Shown here in pieces: positions 1 through 4,561 of a DNA stretch of 7,775 nucleotides. The position numbers and the translations under genes were made by a program. Every line of letters starts with the position of its first letter. The first letter of the stretch is position 1. The DNA is from Microcaldota archaeon. Lineage in GTDB: Archaea; B1Sed10-29; WALL01; WAMD01. The DNA lies in the NCBI GenBank assembly GCA_027077895.1, contig JALWQZ010000038.1:1-7775 (forward strand), in the 5' to 3' direction. Below the pieces are notes generated by a model, which was not told the DNA's origin, ran no database searches, and saw only the letters and a program-made list of their open reading frames with translations.

Positions 1-53
1 ATGTTGAGTTCATTGAGGAGTTGCCTTCCCTCTTTCTTAAATTTAGTAAATAA
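1..53 (+). CDS. Possible C-terminal end of an upstream gene (partial)
   Basis: The frame beginning at base 3 is open from the window edge and would encode a tail of about 16 residues (ending LKFSK) before TAA at 51-53. That stop lies directly before the dnaG Shine-Dalgarno motif at 55-62, the stop-then-SD arrangement seen at several other junctions here. Sixteen open codons can easily occur by chance, so the case rests mainly on position. The product cannot be identified. A TATA-like CTTAAATTTAG at 36-46 sits about 26 bases before the dnaG start, so this stretch could instead be a dnaG promoter region. Confidence 0.35.
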   Translation, partial: VEFIEELPSLFLKFSK

Positions 54-54
54 A

Positions 55-62
55 GAGGTGAT
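55..62 (+). promoter_or_regulatory. Shine-Dalgarno site that sets the dnaG start
   Basis: GAGGTGAT is complementary to the conserved 3' end of archaeal 16S rRNA. It lies about 6 bases before the GTG at 67. It argues against the upstream ATG at base 1 of the same open frame, which would add 22 residues unlike family N-termini. Confidence 0.8.
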
Positions 63-66
63 ATAT

Positions 67-1287
67 GTGGCAAAGACATATTTGGATACAGTCAAGTACA
101 TTGTTAAGGCAAAGATAGATGTTGATGGTCTGATAGAAAAACCAGATGTTGTTGGCGCGATATTTGGTCAGACTGAAGGTCTTTTAGGTGAAGAGTTAGA
201 TCTCAGGGAGTTACAGAAATCGGGTAGGATAGGTAGGATAGAGGTTGATCTAGAGACTAAGAATGGAAAAACACATGGAACAATTACCGTGCCGAGCAGT
301 TTGGACAAGGCAGAGACAGCGATAATTGCTGCGGCGTTGGAAACAGTGGACAGGGTTGGACCGTGCGAGGCGAAGATAGAAGTTCAGACAATGGAGGATA
401 CACGGGCGAAGAAGAGAGAGTACATAATAGAGAGAGCAAAGGAACTACTGAGGAAACTGGTCTCAGAGAAGATGCCAGAGAGCAAGGAACTAGCAGATAT
501 GGTCAGAGCCGAGGTTAGACAGGCAGAGTTGACAGAGTATGGCCCCGAGAAGATACCTGCAGGGCCTGATGTGGAGACGTCCGAAGAGATTATTGTTGTA
601 GAAGGCCGTGCAGATGTTCTAAACTTACTAAAACACGGATTTAAGAACGTAATATCATTGAAAGGGGCTAAAATACCGAAGACGATAATTGAACTCGCAA
701 AGAAGAAGACAGTCACTCTATTTGTTGATGGTGACCGTGGTGGCGATATAATCGCTAGGCAATTGGCAGAGGCAACAGATGTTGATTTCATAGCAAGAGC
801 CCCAGACGGCAAAGAAGTGGAAGAACTAACTAGGAAGGAGATAATAAAGGCACTTAGGAGTAAACTACCCACACACCAATACCTAAACAGTAGGGGCATA
901 GAGCACACAGACAAACCAAGTTATCACCACAATAACCAACGCCATGATAACAGGCACGACGGACACACACGCGAAACAAATTCACAAAAACAAACAAGTG
1001 AAAACGACCCAAACAAAGAACAACTAGTTAAGTTATTTTCAAACGTTAGGGACAAGATGAAAGCACTGTTCGTTGATTCAAGTTTCAAACCAGTAAAGGA
1101 GACAACAGTTACCGAAATGATAAAAGAGATGAACAATGCACAGGGAATTAAGGCAGTCGTCTTTGACGGTATCGTGACCCAGAGGCTGGTTGACCTAGCC
1201 TCCAAGAAGGGCATCGAATACCTTGTTGGTCTAAAGGCTGCCAAGATAAAACCAAGCAAGGTCAAGGTAATAGTTGTCCAGTCCTAA
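67..1287 (+). CDS. dnaG: Archaeal DnaG-like primase / exosome-associated TOPRIM protein
   Basis: The predicted protein has 406 residues from the GTG start at 67. The N-terminal part carries the family hallmark EKPDVVGAIFGQTEGLLGEE. A TOPRIM domain spans roughly residues 172-258, with catalytic Glu179 (VEGRADV) and the acidic set Asp221, Asp223 and Asp227 (FVDGDRGGD). Residues about 269-317 form a polar, His/Asn/Gln-rich, low-complexity linker. The C-terminal block ending near the VFDGIVTQRLVDLASKKG motif is normal for archaeal DnaG. Family members have weak primase activity and bind the archaeal RNA exosome, where they influence recruitment to poly(A)-rich RNA; the exosome role is considered the main one. 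The stop lies 9 bases from the stop of a convergent gene. The same frame is open back to an ATG at base 1, but the Shine-Dalgarno site at 55-62 and family alignment favour GTG. Confidence 0.95.
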   Translation: MAKTYLDTVKYIVKAKIDVDGLIEKPDVVGAIFGQTEGLLGEELDLRELQKSGRIGRIEVDLETKNGKTHGTITVPSSLDKAETAIIAAALETVDRVGPCEAKIEVQTMEDTRAKKREYIIERAKELLRKLVSEKMPESKELADMVRAEVRQAELTEYGPEKIPAGPDVETSEEIIVVEGRADVLNLLKHGFKNVISLKGAKIPKTIIELAKKKTVTLFVDGDRGGDIIARQLAEATDVDFIARAPDGKEVEELTRKEIIKALRSKLPTHQYLNSRGIEHTDKPSYHHNNQRHDNRHDGHTRETNSQKQTSENDPNKEQLVKLFSNVRDKMKALFVDSSFKPVKETTVTEMIKEMNNAQGIKAVVFDGIVTQRLVDLASKKGIEYLVGLKAAKIKPSKVKVIVVQS

Positions 1288-1296
1288 CCCCAAACC

Positions 1297-1638
1297 CTAC
1301 AAATCCTTTACTTCTTCTTCTATAGGCAAGAACAGTCCACCAGCCTTGTACACCATTACACCTATAACGAAAACCCCCATCCACAAGAGTATCCAACCTA
1401 TGGGGGATAACAAGTAGCCAATGGTCAGTTCAGGTGTTATCTGCGATGGCATGACACCGAAAACATCCTGGGCTATTTTTACACTCTGGGTTGCTAGGTT
1501 CAGTTGCTGGACTCTGGCTGCTAGGTTTGATAAAACAGCAATCATCATAATTAGTGCACCTAACATAACGAGTACACCAAGAACCTTGAGCAGTTGGATA
1601 TTCCTCTTTCCTATTTTCAGTAGGACAACCCGTTTCAT
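1297..1638 (-). CDS. Small two-segment membrane protein, function unknown
   Basis: This 113-residue protein is not one I recognise. It has a basic N-terminus (MKRVVLLKIGKRN), a hydrophobic segment at about 17-38, a polar loop at about 40-72 rich in Gln, Asn and Ser, a second hydrophobic segment at about 74-98, and an acidic C-terminus (EEEVKDL). The positive-inside rule suggests a cytosolic N-terminus and a hairpin topology. No catalytic motif is visible. No Shine-Dalgarno motif precedes the ATG. A TATA-like TTTTTATA (1668-1661, minus strand) is centred about 26 bases upstream, so a leaderless mRNA is likely. The gene converges on dnaG with a 9-base gap. The plus-strand open frame over this region runs into a tRNA gene and is a shadow. 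Confidence 0.75.
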   Translation of the reverse strand: MKRVVLLKIGKRNIQLLKVLGVLVMLGALIMMIAVLSNLAARVQQLNLATQSVKIAQDVFGVMPSQITPELTIGYLLSPIGWILLWMGVFVIGVMVYKAGGLFLPIEEEVKDL

Positions 1639-1658
1639 GTATCGATTAATATCAGCAA

Positions 1659-1674
1659 CTTATAAAAATATAAC
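1659..1674. promoter_or_regulatory. Shared AT-rich TATA block for a small membrane gene (-) and tRNA-Val (+)
   Basis: CTTATAAAAATATAAC reads as a TATA box on both strands. On the minus strand its core is centred about 26 bases from the ATG at 1638, fitting leaderless transcription. On the plus strand it predicts a start near 1691-1697, giving a 5' leader of about 6-12 bases on tRNA-Val. It is the only AT-rich block in the interval well placed for either gene. Confidence 0.6.
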
Positions 1675-1702
1675 CACAAAAAATAACACATTGAATATCA
1701 CT

Positions 1703-1776
1703 GGGCTCGTAGTCTAGTTGGTTAGGACGCCACCCTCACACGGTGGAGATCCCCGGTTCGAATCCGGGCGGGCCCA
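1703..1776 (+). tRNA. tRNA-Val (anticodon CAC)
   Basis: The 74-base gene folds as a complete cloverleaf. The acceptor stem GGGCTCG/CGGGCCC pairs fully with one G-U at 5-68. The D arm is GTCT/GGAC, the anticodon stem is CCACC/GGTGG with loop CTCACAC, and the T arm is CCCGG-TTCGAAT-CCGGG. The anticodon CAC reads GUG codons. The discriminator base is A, and no CCA is encoded (TG follows), so CCA must be added after transcription. No intron is present. T-rich sequence from 1779 (TTTTGTTTAAAT and further T runs) could end the transcript. Confidence 0.96.
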
Positions 1777-1782
1777 TGTTTT

Positions 1783-1790
1783 GTTTAAAT
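1783..1790 (+). promoter_or_regulatory. TATA box for the transglutaminase-like gene
   Basis: GTTTAAAT is centred about 27 bases before the ATG at 1814, with no Shine-Dalgarno motif between them. This is the geometry of a leaderless archaeal promoter. The same octamer recurs at 1801-1808 but lies too close to the start codon to act as its TATA box. Confidence 0.5.
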
Positions 1791-1813
1791 TCTATTTTGT
1801 GTTTAAATCAATC

Positions 1814-3424
1814 ATGAAACATTTATCTGCGTTTTTTTTATTTTTGTTGATTGTTGGGGTGTCTTTGGCAGTTAAACCACTACTTGTTGGCCAGTCGTCT
1901 GTGATTGTTAGAATAAACGGCACAGCAGTTACACCACAGAGGATATACCTACCCCAAACAACCGAGATGCAGACTGCCTCTTATCCCTATTCCCCAAAGG
2001 AAGATAGTTATGGGAACAAATACATTGTTGTTAAGGGAAAGTTTGATATTCAGGTTAAGACCGTTGTTGATTCTAGTAAACTACTGATTCTCTCTGATGA
2101 ACCACTTGGTAGCAAGGACAACGTGTCCAGTGAGTATCTGCTCCCCACTGTTTTGATTAATTCCAATAACCCATTGATAGAGAGCGTTGCACATTCCATC
2201 ATTAAGGGGTCACGTACTAGACTAGACGCAATATCCAAACTTATGATATGGACAAACACACATGTCACATACGACCAAAAGTATGCGGGTGTTTATCTCT
2301 CGGGAGTTGAAACATTGAAGACAGGGAAAGGTGTGTGTGATGAGTACACCAACCTATATGCGAGTTTGGCCAGGTCTGTAGGCATACCCACCCGTATAGT
2401 CATCGGTCTTGTCTACTCTGGGGCAGACTGGCAGTTGCATGCATGGGCAGAGAGTTATGTTTCTGGAACATGGATTCCAGTTGATCCGACCTTTGGCGAG
2501 ATTGGCCAGATAGATGCTACGCACATTGTATTGTACCGAGGTCCAGGTTATCCCTTCTATGTTTCACCTAGTAACACGCTCAATTACAATGTAATCTCCC
2601 AGGGTTTTTATAACTCCACAATACCCATCTCTGTGACCATTTCTAAGACCAACATGAGTTTGTTGCCTAGACAGAAGTTCAACATAACAATACATGTTAG
2701 CAATAATGGAAATACGTACTTGACTCCAACGTACATGTTGCAAACAACACCGGGCTTGCAGTTGATAAGCACACATAGGCAATCTACTATACTACCTCCC
2801 ATGTCTAGCAAGAACATTTCGTGGAAACTAGTTGCGCCATATGGCGAGAGACCTGTGTACTACGCAAATATCATAGGACCTGGCATAGATAGGTTGCTTA
2901 CCATGACGATTAAGCGTGCAGGTCATGTCAATTTGAGTTCTGGATTGGCATTCTCTAATGTTTTTGCTTACAGTGAGGGGAGGAATACAACATTGGTAGT
3001 TTCCATTAAGAATGTGGGAAACATGGACTTGGGTAATGTTAGGGTAATCGCTGTCATGCCGGGTTATGGCTCTTTTGAGAAGGATGTGTCTGTGCCTGTT
3101 GGTTCTAGTGTCAAACTTAAATTTGACCTACCAGAATTCAGCAACGTTGGGGATATATACTTAAAGGCCATCTCAAACAACGTGTCTGTGAGCACATATG
3201 TCCCTGTTTTTCTACAAACAAAAACAAAACACGAGGGTCCAAATCCACTAGTAAAGTTCATAAGATATCTATCATCTAATACAACGCGTCTATTCTGGAT
3301 GGGTTTTGCTCTGATTGTGTTTATTGCCTTTCTGTTAGTTGTATCAATTCATCCCCCAAAGAAGGAACCGTTTAGAGAAAAGAAGAAATGGAGCAAAATA
3401 TTAAAAATGGATAATTCAAAATAA
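1814..3424 (+). CDS. Secreted, membrane-anchored transglutaminase-like protein
   Basis: The 536-residue protein starts with a Sec-type signal peptide: Lys2, a hydrophobic core at about 4-18, and a likely cleavage after Ala19. A transglutaminase-like (papain-fold) domain at about 135-242 carries the triad Cys175 (GKGVCDEYTNLYASLAR), His209 (LHAWAE) and Asp224 (WIPVDPTFGE) in the usual order and spacing. Two beta-rich, Ig/CARDB-like repeats follow at about 270-367 and 370-468, each with an NNG/NVGN turn typical of such domains. One membrane segment at 493-512 precedes a basic cytosolic tail (KKEPFREKKKWSK). This architecture places the enzyme outside the cell, anchored at its C-terminus. Family members cleave, crosslink or hydrolyse amide bonds in proteins or peptides; the substrate here is unknown. 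Ten N-x-S/T sequons suggest glycosylation. The frame is open back to 1718 through tRNA-Val, but only the ATG at 1814 gives a signal peptide and leaves the tRNA intact. Confidence 0.9.
   Translation: MKHLSAFFLFLLIVGVSLAVKPLLVGQSSVIVRINGTAVTPQRIYLPQTTEMQTASYPYSPKEDSYGNKYIVVKGKFDIQVKTVVDSSKLLILSDEPLGSKDNVSSEYLLPTVLINSNNPLIESVAHSIIKGSRTRLDAISKLMIWTNTHVTYDQKYAGVYLSGVETLKTGKGVCDEYTNLYASLARSVGIPTRIVIGLVYSGADWQLHAWAESYVSGTWIPVDPTFGEIGQIDATHIVLYRGPGYPFYVSPSNTLNYNVISQGFYNSTIPISVTISKTNMSLLPRQKFNITIHVSNNGNTYLTPTYMLQTTPGLQLISTHRQSTILPPMSSKNISWKLVAPYGERPVYYANIIGPGIDRLLTMTIKRAGHVNLSSGLAFSNVFAYSEGRNTTLVVSIKNVGNMDLGNVRVIAVMPGYGSFEKDVSVPVGSSVKLKFDLPEFSNVGDIYLKAISNNVSVSTYVPVFLQTKTKHEGPNPLVKFIRYLSSNTTRLFWMGFALIVFIAFLLVVSIHPPKKEPFREKKKWSKILKMDNSK
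3399..3408 (+). promoter_or_regulatory. Probable TATA box for tRNA-Gly/tRNA-Phe inside the upstream coding region
   Basis: TATTAAAAAT is centred about 30 bases before tRNA-Gly (3434). It lies wholly within the last codons of the transglutaminase-like gene, whose stop is only 9 bases from the tRNA. The alternative is read-through from the upstream gene followed by RNase P processing. Confidence 0.45.
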
Positions 3425-3433
3425 GATACCACT

Positions 3434-3506
3434 GCGCCGGTAGTCTAGCCTGGTAGGACAGTACCCTGCCACGGTACTAACCCGGGTTCAAATCCCGGCC
3501 GGCGCA
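3434..3506 (+). tRNA. tRNA-Gly (anticodon GCC)
   Basis: The 73-base cloverleaf has a fully paired acceptor stem (GCGCCGG/CCGGCGC), D arm GTCT/GGAC, anticodon stem GTACC/GGTAC with loop CTGCCAC, and T arm CCGGG-TTCAAAT-CCCGG. The anticodon GCC reads GGC/GGU. The discriminator is A, no CCA is encoded and there is no intron. It starts 9 bases after the preceding stop codon and ends 9 bases before tRNA-Phe, so the two tRNAs are probably co-transcribed. Confidence 0.96.
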
Positions 3507-3515
3507 CTCTATTCT

Positions 3516-3589
3516 GGGGAGGTAGCTCAGCCTGGGAGAGCATCCGGCTGAAGACCGGAATGTCCCGGGTTCAAATCCCGGCCTCCCCA
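3516..3589 (+). tRNA. tRNA-Phe (anticodon GAA)
   Basis: The 74-base cloverleaf has acceptor stem GGGGAGG/CCTCCCC, D arm GCTC/GAGC, anticodon stem TCCGG/CCGGA with loop CTGAAGA, and T arm CCGGG-TTCAAAT-CCCGG. The anticodon is GAA and the discriminator A. No CCA is encoded and there is no intron. It has a 20-base block (CCCGGGTTCAAATCCCGGCC) in common with the neighbouring tRNA-Gly. No promoter fits in the 9-base spacer upstream, so it likely shares the tRNA-Gly transcript. Confidence 0.96.
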
Positions 3590-3601
3590 CTCAAGGCAAG
3601 A

Positions 3602-3612
3602 CTTAAAAATAA
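3602..3612 (+). promoter_or_regulatory. TATA box for tRNA-Lys
   Basis: CTTAAAAATAA is centred about 30 bases before tRNA-Lys, predicting a transcription start near 3633 and a leader of a few bases. It lies in the 47-base gap after tRNA-Phe, so tRNA-Lys appears to be transcribed independently of the Gly-Phe pair. Confidence 0.6.
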
Positions 3613-3636
3613 CCCACACCACAATAATTAGGCACA

Positions 3637-3711
3637 GGGCTCGTAGCTCAGCCAGGCCAGAGCACCCGGCTCTTAACCGGGCTGTCGCGGGTTCAAATCC
3701 CGCCGGGCCCG
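3637..3711 (+). tRNA. tRNA-Lys (anticodon CTT)
   Basis: The 75-base cloverleaf has acceptor stem GGGCTCG/CGGGCCC with one G-U, D arm GCTC/GAGC with a 10-base loop, anticodon stem CCCGG/CCGGG with loop CTCTTAA, and T arm GCGGG-TTCAAAT-CCCGC. The anticodon CTT reads AAG. The discriminator is G, normal for Lys tRNAs. No CCA is encoded. The acceptor sequence is identical to that of tRNA-Val in this window. Its 3' end lies one base from the stop codon of the antisense small membrane gene. Confidence 0.96.
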
Positions 3712-3712
3712 C

Positions 3713-3985
3713 TTAGATATTTTTTATTTCTATTATGTCTGCCATTTCTAGAATCGCGATTTCTATTGCTGCTGCTAGGAGTATTATTAGAGATACGATT
3801 AGTATGAACCCAGAGTGGATTTCGATTAGCCCTGTGTTTACTGGCTTAACGACTAGAAACTTAGGGAATACGTTGACAACAATCAGTGCTCCCAGTATGA
3901 TTTCAAATACAATGAAGGCCACCATTTCCCAACATACCAATTTTGCCAGTTTGACGCTTTGACCATCGATCATTTGTCTCATCAT
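3713..3985 (-). CDS. Small two-segment membrane protein, function unknown
   Basis: From the ATG at 3985 this is a 90-residue protein I do not recognise. It has hydrophobic segments at about 21-39 and 59-79, a short connecting loop (PKFLVVKPVNTGLIEIHSG) and an acidic end (EMADIIEIKNI). No catalytic motif is visible. In-frame ATGs at 3985, 3982 and 3973 are all possible. The TATA-like CTTTTTAAATAAG (4010-3998) is centred about 30 bases from the ATG at 3973, which would give 86 residues and a nearly leaderless mRNA, so the start is uncertain. The open frame reaches 4027, inside the divergent rnp4 gene, but the promoter position excludes that start. The stop lies one base from the tRNA-Lys 3' end on the other strand. 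Its layout resembles the protein at 1297-1638, without obvious sequence similarity by eye. Confidence 0.7.
   Translation of the reverse strand: MMRQMIDGQSVKLAKLVCWEMVAFIVFEIILGALIVVNVFPKFLVVKPVNTGLIEIHSGFILIVSLIILLAAAIEIAILEMADIIEIKNI
3720..3733 (+). terminator. Oligo-T terminator after tRNA-Lys
   Basis: TTTTTTATTTCTAT begins 9 bases after the tRNA-Lys 3' end. T-rich tracts in the RNA-like strand are the usual archaeal intrinsic termination signal. The tract also encodes the last residues of the antisense membrane-protein gene (Ile/Lys/Asn codons), so its T content may be partly constrained by coding. Confidence 0.5.
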
Positions 3986-3994
3986 TATAAAATA
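3985..3994 (+). promoter_or_regulatory. TATA box for the rnp4-ftsY operon
   Basis: TTATAAAATA is centred about 25 bases before the rnp4 ATG at 4014. No Shine-Dalgarno motif precedes that ATG, so the operon mRNA is probably leaderless at its 5' end. The element overlaps the start codon region of the divergent membrane-protein gene. Confidence 0.6.
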
Positions 3995-3997
3995 GTA

Positions 3998-4010
3998 CTT
4001 ATTTAAAAAG
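3998..4010 (-). promoter_or_regulatory. TATA box for the divergent small membrane gene
   Basis: Read on the minus strand this is CTTTTTAAATAAG. Its centre is about 19-30 bases from the three candidate ATGs (3985, 3982, 3973), best for the last. It lies beside the plus-strand TATA box and ends only 3 bases before the rnp4 ATG. Confidence 0.5.
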
Positions 4011-4013
4011 ATT

Positions 4014-4448
4014 ATGAGAAAATCCAAACCAGCATGGGTTAAGGGACTAGCCAGCGATTTTATAAATAGGATGCTTAATTTGGCTGATGCTGTCTACAAA
4101 GAGGACCCAAACTTAGGTAAGAGGTATATCGAGTTGGCCTTGAAGGCTAGCAGGAAGTATAATGTCAGGATACCTGACAAATACAGGAAACGGATCTGCA
4201 AGAAGTGCCATGCTCTTCTTATACCTGGGTATAATGCTGTTGTTAGGACCCAGAGGAATGGCACGGTTTTATGGATATGTGGGGAATGTGGTTATGTCAG
4301 GAGATTTGGATATGCTAAGGAAAAGGGCAAGGGAGCTGGAGCCGAAGGTGAGGATAGGAAAAAAGGGACTCACGGAGGGAGTAGTCCTAGAGGTAAAGCG
4401 ACACCTAGACAAGGAGCGCATAGTAAAGGTAAAGGTACTAAGGAATAA
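4014..4448 (+). CDS. rnp4: RNase P protein component 4 (Rpp21/Rpr2 family) with basic tail
   Basis: The 144-residue protein belongs to the Rpr2/Rpp21 family, a protein subunit of archaeal RNase P, which removes 5' leaders from precursor tRNAs. Two helices at about 10-50 (INRMLNLADAVYKEDPNLGKRYIELALK, partner-binding region) are followed by a zinc ribbon with Cys62-x2-Cys65 (CKKC) and Cys89-x2-Cys92 (CGEC). The conserved fold ends near residue 100 (YVRRFGY). Residues 100-144 are a Gly/Lys/Arg/Ser-rich, probably disordered tail. The overlap with the following CRM-domain gene in another frame corresponds exactly to this tail. Family members are commonly about 100-130 residues. It is the first gene of the operon, with a TATA box about 25 bases upstream and no Shine-Dalgarno site. 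A frameshift error near 4311 would be an alternative explanation for the tail, but the downstream gene starts independently with its own Shine-Dalgarno site. Confidence 0.9.
   Translation: MRKSKPAWVKGLASDFINRMLNLADAVYKEDPNLGKRYIELALKASRKYNVRIPDKYRKRICKKCHALLIPGYNAVVRTQRNGTVLWICGECGYVRRFGYAKEKGKGAGAEGEDRKKGTHGGSSPRGKATPRQGAHSKGKGTKE
4299..4305 (+). promoter_or_regulatory. Shine-Dalgarno site that sets the CRM-domain gene start
   Basis: AGGAGAT lies about 6 bases before the ATG at 4312, inside the rnp4 coding sequence. It favours 4312 over the in-frame ATGs at 4294 and 4162, which lack such a motif. Confidence 0.6.
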
Positions 4449-4557
4449 AAAGGAGGATTTTCAAAAAATCCTAGAAAGCCTTTTAAAGGAAACGGGCGCA
4501 AAATTAATAAACTCGATAGGATATACCTTTGTTTTGTACAAACCTAACAAGAGGTGA
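4312..4557 (+). CDS. CRM-domain (YhbY-like) RNA-binding protein
   Basis: This 81-residue protein is essentially one CRM domain (CRS1-YhbY fold). It opens with MLRKRARELEPKVRIGKKG, containing the GKKG (GxxG) RNA-binding loop at 16-19. LTEGVVLEVKRHL and ERIVKVKVLRN follow, and it closes with IGYTFVLYKPNK, the usual final beta strand. Bacterial YhbY associates with pre-50S ribosomal subunits, and plant relatives act in group II intron splicing; in archaea a ribosome-assembly role is inferred, including from its place between rnp4 and rps19e. The ATG at 4312 is chosen because it matches family N-termini and has AGGAGAT 6 bases upstream; the ATG at 4294 would add MSGDLD. The first 137 bases overlap the 3' end of rnp4 in another frame. 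Confidence 0.9.
   Translation: MLRKRARELEPKVRIGKKGLTEGVVLEVKRHLDKERIVKVKVLRNKKEDFQKILESLLKETGAKLINSIGYTFVLYKPNKR
4551..4557 (+). promoter_or_regulatory. Shine-Dalgarno site for rps19e fused to the upstream stop
   Basis: GAGGTGA includes the TGA stop of the CRM-domain gene and lies 5 bases before the ATG at 4562. It selects that ATG over one at 4529, which lies inside the upstream gene. Confidence 0.75.
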
Positions 4558-4561
4558 ATTT

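Noticed and set aside
1..66. N-terminal extension of DnaG from the ATG at base 1
   Set aside because: The added 22 residues are unlike DnaG N-termini, and a strong Shine-Dalgarno motif points to the GTG at 67.
384..1265. Long minus-strand open frames opposite dnaG
   Set aside because: They are shadows of a conserved gene; the Ser/Phe/Leu-rich composition is what the complement of Lys/Glu codons gives.
1288..1330. Pyrimidine-rich tract after dnaG as a terminator
   Set aside because: It lacks a real oligo-T run and its T content is explained by Glu/Lys codons of the antisense gene; a terminator here is possible but unsupported.
1421..1717. Plus-strand open frame over the small membrane gene
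   Set aside because: It runs into tRNA-Val, has no family-like composition, and opposes a minus-strand gene with membrane segments and a promoter.
1718..1813. N-terminal extension of the transglutaminase-like protein
   Set aside because: It would be translated from tRNA-Val sequence and would hide the signal peptide that starts at 1814.
3481..3582. Identical 20-base repeats in tRNA-Gly and tRNA-Phe as attachment sites
   Set aside because: They are the shared T-arm sequence of two tRNAs; no integrase or flanked element is present.
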